Positions 60,368 through 64,000 of a DNA stretch of 64,000 bases are shown piece by piece. Under the pieces are notes generated by a model, which was not told where the DNA came from, did not search any database, and saw only the letters and a program-made list of their open reading frames with translations. The translations under genes and the position numbers were made by a program. The stretch spans positions 124,001-188,000 of the forward strand of contig OZ025744.1 in NCBI GenBank assembly GCA_964019335.1. Reading direction: 5' to 3'. The stretch comes from Diplonema japonicum (Eukaryota; Euglenozoa; Diplonemea; Diplonemida; Diplonemidae). Each line of letters begins with the position of its first letter. Position 1 is the first letter of the stretch.

Positions 60368-60522
60368 CTACAGCTTCGCCGCCAGCTGCTTCTCGTGGTT
60401 CTTGCTCCAACGGGCAAGGGAGGTACCGTCCTCCACAAGCTTCACAAGTAGGTTGGACGGGGTTTCACCCATCGCCTTGAGCCCAGCAAGGACTTCCTCG
60501 AGACCGAGAAGCTCGGCGTACT

Positions 60523-60559
<37 letters not shown>

Positions 60560-62538
60560 CCCCCTCTCTTCCATACCTTCATGGGCCCTCCCCTGTACCT
60601 CGGGAAGTTGTACCCATACACGCATGCAATGTCAATATCGCTGACCCTCGAGACGATCCCTTCCTCGAGAAGCCTGAACCCCTCGTTAATAATGGGGAAG
60701 TAGATCCTCTTCGCGATCTCCTCGTCCGAAATCTTCAGCTTCTGCACCCCCTTCCTCGCCCAGTACCCCTCCATGAACCCATCAACATCTGGGTTGCGAG
60801 AAGCCCTCCTCTTCTCATCATAAACATAGTAACCGGTACCCGTCTTCATACCGAAGTTTCCTTTTTTGAAGAGATAATCAGTAACGTCGTTTTGAGGGTC
60901 GGAATTGCCGGATCTCTCTCTTTCTCTTGCTGAAAGGTCAAGGCCTACAAGGTCGGACATTCTCATAGGGCCCATTCGCATTCCAAGGGATTCTGCGCCC
61001 TGGTCAATCTCATGGGGGTAGAGCCCGCCGTAAAGCAGCTTGCTGGCACCTTGCTTCGCAAACATCCTGTTTGCAACAAACCCGTGGCAGTTTCCAACAA
61101 GAACCGCGATTTTATTGATACGCTTCCCGAAGGCCATCGCGGTGGCGATGGTGCGTCCGGAGGTCTTTGAACCCCTTACATTCTCGAGAAGCTTCATCAC
61201 GTTCGCAGGGCTGAAGAAATGACACCCAATAACATCCTCCGGCCTCTTGGTCACCGATGCGATTTCATCAATACTCAAAAAACTTGTGTTTGTTGCAAGG
61301 ATGCACCCTGGTTTGCAAACAGCGTCAAGTTTCGTGAAGACTTCCTTCTTGATGTCCATGTTCTCAAATACTGCCTCGATCACCATGTCGCAGTCCTTCA
61401 ACACAGCATAGTCCCCGCCGGACGGTTGGATCAAAGACAGCGCTTTCTTCGCCTTTGCCTCAGACATCGAACCCCTCTTCACGGACGCCGCGTAGTTCTT
61501 CTGGATAACCTTCATCCCTCTTTCCAAAAACTCGGGCTTCGCGTCGATGAGTAGGACTTTAATACCTGCCTCCGCGCAGGACATACCTATCCCGCCGCCC
61601 ATAAGACCTGAACCGATGATACCGATGGTGTTAAGCTGTGCGGGTTGAGCGGTGAGCCCGGGTACCTTCCAGCATGCTCTTTCCGAGAAGAACATGTACT
61701 GCATGGCTTTGCTCTGGTCGCCCATGAGGAGGGGGAAGAAGTTTTTCTGTTCGACCTTCATGCCGTCGTCGAAGGAACCGTGGGTGGAGGCTTCGACACA
61801 TGTGATGATGGACTGCGGGGCAACCTCCCCGCGACGGATTTTCGCCCATTTAGCACGTGCCTTTGACAGCGCATCAGGGGTGATTTGAGCCGTGCGGCTG
61901 CACAGCCTGCGTTGTCCTAAATCGGACGATGAACGCGTTGCAGCAAACTTCACGGCAGCATCGACAACGTTAGAGTCAACAACTTCATCGAAGATACCCA
62001 CAGCAAGTGCTTTGGAAGCGGAGAAAGGTGCGCCTGTGCACATTGCTTGAATAGCGGGCTCGGCTCCGATAAGGCGGGGAAGACGTTGGGTACCACCAGC
62101 ACCCGGGAGAAGACCGAGGTTTACCTCGGGGAGGCCGCAGGCTGATCTTTTCGTTGCGATTCTGTAGTGGCAGGACAACGAGACTTCACAGCCTCCACCG
62201 AGGGCCACGCCGTCGATCGCAGCAACGACGGGTTTTGTCGACTTTTCCATCCTTCCGAGAAGTTCGACGAGGTTCGGTCCCTTCATCCCGCCGCTGAACT
62301 CTGCGATGTCTGCCCCTGCACAGAACGCCTTTCCTTTTCCGGTCACAACCATCGCGTGCACGCTGCTGTCTGCGAGACATGCCTTCACGTGCTGGTCCAA
62401 CCCGATACGGATCCCAGCGGACAGAGGGTTCATCGGCGGGTTGTCCATGGTCAGGATCGCGACCTTTTTCCCCCCGCTTTCAGCAAAGCTCAGGTGCACT
62501 GTTCCCTTGGGGACGGGCTTGACTTTCGGCTTCGGCAT
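60368..62538 (-). CDS. Bifunctional enoyl-CoA hydratase/3-hydroxyacyl-CoA dehydrogenase, PTS1 C-terminus
   Basis: There are two exons: 62538-60577 and 60520-60368, with a 56-bp intron (GTATG...AACAG), phase 0, 704 residues. The N-terminal crotonase half has [11 protein letters not shown] and the two catalytic-Glu regions ([15 protein letters not shown] and [19 protein letters not shown]). The dehydrogenase half has the NAD site [13 protein letters not shown], the catalytic His in IGCHFFSPA and the C-terminal domain ending [10 protein letters not shown]. Exon 2 continues this domain and ends ...AAKL, whose last three residues (AKL) are a classic peroxisomal PTS1. This enzyme catalyses steps two and three of fatty acid beta-oxidation. 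An acceptor-like TTTCTACCTTACAG lies 51 nt upstream of the start, followed by about 26 A residues. Confidence 0.93.
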
Positions 62539-62588
62539 TTTTTTTTTTTTTTTTTTTTTTTTTTCTTTTCCCTTGTCTTTTCCCTCTT

Positions 62589-62640
62589 CTGTAAGGTAGA
62601 AATGATAGTGGGGAAGAGGGGGGGAAAAAAGGAAGAAAAA
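62589..62640 (-). promoter_or_regulatory. Candidate trans-splice acceptor of the beta-oxidation gene
   Basis: CCCCACTATCATTTCTACCTTACAG ends at 62589 and is followed by a purine-only leader (GAGGGAAAAGACAAGGGAAAAG then A run) to the ATG. Confidence 0.5.
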
Positions 62641-62896
62641 AATGGTGAACCAGACATAAACCAAAAGAATATGAAAGAAAAAAAAAAAAAGAAAGAAAAG
62701 AGGGCAAACAAAAAATCCAGAAGTGGGTGGGGGAAAAAGAAAAAAAGTGAAAAATAAATGGGGGGGAATAACGAAAGAGATTTTTCTTGGGGGGGGGTAA
62801 GTTTTCATGGTTTAAAGTGCAGGATAGGGCACAGTAAAAAAGCTGCTTGATGGCTGTACTTGGGGGGAGGGGAGGGGGATTCTTTCCTTCCGTCTA

Positions 62897-63139
62897 TTAG
62901 TAGTTATTATTGTTTTTGGTACTCAGTTTCTGCACCTGCACCTTACTACTTCCTGCGCCTGCTCCAGCCTCAGCTGCCGCTTTCTTTGCTGCTGCGGCCT
63001 CCTGCTTCTTCCGCATAATCTCGGCATCGGACTCTTTCGCTGCCTTGAAATCCTTACCGTCCGTGCGCTTCCCCTTGGACTCAGAAGCGTGTTTTGCAGC
63101 ATTCTTAGCCCTCGCCATGTCACGCTGGTTTCCGCGAGT

Positions 63140-63142
<3 letters not shown>
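62897..63142 (-). CDS. Small SERF/4F5-like protein
   Basis: The 81-residue protein begins MTRGNQRDMARAKNAAK, which is the signature of the SERF/4F5 family (MTRGNQRELARAKNxKK). The rest is Lys/Ala/Glu-rich and probably disordered or helical. SERF proteins are small, highly charged modulators of protein aggregation and RNA binding. The start codon follows 38 A residues; an acceptor-like T10CAG lies at 63212. Its stop is 358 bp upstream of the next gene. Confidence 0.8.
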
Positions 63143-63180
<38 letters not shown>

Positions 63181-63211
63181 CCCGAAGTTGCTTTTTTTTC
63201 TTTTATTTAGA

Positions 63212-63253
63212 CTGAAAAAAAAAAGGGGGAAAGAAAAAAAAACTACGTGTAAC
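63212..63253 (-). promoter_or_regulatory. Candidate trans-splice acceptor of the SERF-like gene
   Basis: CCCCCTTTTTTTTTTCAG in the 111-bp gap after the AlkB-like stop. Confidence 0.55.
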
Positions 63254-63859
63254 TCAGCTAACTAATGCTCGTAAGGTAAGTGAGATTCTTACACTTCGTG
63301 GCACAGTTTCCTCAGTGGCAGGGTCTACATCCTCTGCTTGAGTGGGGATCTCGTGAGTGAAGTCGTAACGCGCGGGACCTGTCAGGATATACGCATCTCC
63401 ACGCGACAGGAAAATTGTTTGGACGGGACCGGATTTATCGGCAAAGATGAAGCTGGCAGACCCTGCAAGAGTGACACCGAAAATGAAATCTTGAAAGCGG
63501 AGAAGGTCGATGTGGGGGAGGATACCTTCGGCCTTCTCGTACCTATTCAAGATCAGCTGGTTAAACAATGTGGGGCGGTCTGGAAACGGTACCCCAGGAA
63601 GACCGTCCAGGATATCCGTAACCCCTGCCACCCAGGCAGGAAGGTCACCAAACCTCATTGCTTGGTTGTTGTCTCCCCCCGTGGCCCATCCCAAGGCCAA
63701 AGCGCTGGACAAGATATATTCGGTCCCTTCTTCGTTCATGAAATCCTCAATTACGTAAAGACCGGGGACAGACAAAATAGGTTGCACCCTTTGGGACCCT
63801 CGAAAACTCTCGTGTGACAATTGTATCTCACTCGGGAGGTCACCAAAGACCTCGTCCAT
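63254..63859 (-). CDS. AlkB-like 2-oxoglutarate/Fe(II) dioxygenase
   Basis: The 201-residue protein contains the double-stranded beta-helix iron site: His116 and Asp118 (PHIDLLRF), His169 (FTHEIP) and the 2-oxoglutarate-binding Arg region (RISLTLR, Arg191/Arg197). NQLILNRYEKAEGILPHID resembles the ALKBH8-like branch. AlkB enzymes oxidatively demethylate nucleic acids or tRNA wobble bases, and some act on proteins. No extra RRM or methyltransferase domain is present, so it is a stand-alone catalytic domain. It lies 101 bp after a probable upstream stop codon; an acceptor-like TTTTGCCACAG ends at 63911, 52 nt before the ATG. Confidence 0.87.
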   Translation of the reverse strand: MDEVFGDLPSEIQLSHESFRGSQRVQPILSVPGLYVIEDFMNEEGTEYILSSALALGWATGGDNNQAMRFGDLPAWVAGVTDILDGLPGVPFPDRPTLFNQLILNRYEKAEGILPHIDLLRFQDFIFGVTLAGSASFIFADKSGPVQTIFLSRGDAYILTGPARYDFTHEIPTQAEDVDPATEETVPRSVRISLTLRALVS

Positions 63860-63910
63860 CTCACTTCTTTCTTACTTTTTTTTTTTTTTTTTTTTTTGCT
63901 GATGTCGTCC

Positions 63911-63960
63911 CTGTGGCAAAAAAAAAGAACAAAAAAAATGGAGGGAAAAAAAATATCGTT
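63911..63960 (-). promoter_or_regulatory. Candidate trans-splice acceptor of the AlkB-like gene
   Basis: TTCTTTTTTTTTTGCCACAG lies between the putative stop at 63961 and the AlkB-like start. Confidence 0.55.
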
Positions 63961-64000
63961 TTACTTTGCTACAGCTTTGCTAAAACCCTCGTATGGCACC
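63961..64000 (-). CDS. Possible C-terminus of another minus-strand gene
   Basis: One minus-strand frame entering from the right edge reads VPYEGFSKAVAK and then a stop. The composition and the position, about 50 nt before an acceptor, fit the tail of the next gene in the cluster, but 13 codons cannot prove it. Confidence 0.35.
   Translation of the reverse strand, partial: VPYEGFSKAVAK

Noticed and set aside
60442-60576. Poly-Lys C-terminus of the beta-oxidation enzyme
   Set aside because: It is translation of an A-rich intron; the spliced exon restores the family's normal C-terminus.

Overview
This window is from a eukaryotic nuclear genome. Genes are AT-rich outside the exons and are separated by long homopolymer and simple-sequence tracts. 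Every convincing host gene (17, plus a possible fragment at the right edge) lies on the minus strand; the only well-supported plus-strand coding sequences belong to mobile elements. Many spacers between consecutive genes are very short (78, 99, 101, 111 and 199 bp). At least eight contain a pyrimidine tract ending in AG 20-75 nt upstream of the next start codon. That layout fits polycistronic transcription with spliced-leader trans-splicing, so a euglenozoan (possibly a diplonemid) is my best guess; this is inference, and no spliced-leader gene was seen. Conventional cis-introns also occur. The seven I placed are short (about 40-65 nt), nearly all begin GTATG, and contain homopolymer.

Layout. 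1-6,033: partial GAA1-like GPI-transamidase subunit, a four-exon unknown membrane protein, and a MINDY-type deubiquitinase. 6,915-15,814: the outstanding gene, a single-pass membrane protein of about 2,936 residues with seven alpha-carbonic-anhydrase domains, two SEA-like repeats, one transmembrane helix and three Tudor/Agenet-like cytoplasmic repeats; only domain 5 keeps the full zinc triad. 15,880-17,194: a 5'-truncated retroelement-like ORF. 18,505-26,269: secreted tyrosinase (with a 200-N gap) and a mucin-stalked membrane astacin protease.

26,500-37,100 is a repeat island. It holds a piggyBac-like transposase relic, a fragment of the 5' end of 18S rDNA, a 76-bp satellite of about 12 units, a pogo-like DDE transposase gene with its own intron, dispersed repeat blocks in permuted order, and a duplicated chimera of pieces of the carbonic-anhydrase and astacin genes. 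37,297-41,059 carries a nucleotide-sugar glycosyltransferase and a choloylglycine-hydrolase-type Ntn hydrolase. 41,297-42,710 holds a large palindrome and an hAT-like element.

44,129-64,000 is a compact one-strand cluster: CLC chloride transporter lacking the gating glutamate, small Cys-rich two-TM protein, giant armadillo-like protein, DEAD-box helicase, BTB protein, BspA-type LRR protein, T4 Rnl1-like RNA ligase, peroxisomal-type enoyl-CoA hydratase/3-hydroxyacyl-CoA dehydrogenase, SERF-like protein, AlkB-like dioxygenase and a partial gene. The genes do not form one pathway. The secreted or surface hydrolases and oxidases (carbonic anhydrase, astacin, tyrosinase, Ntn hydrolase) suggest a cell that processes extracellular material.
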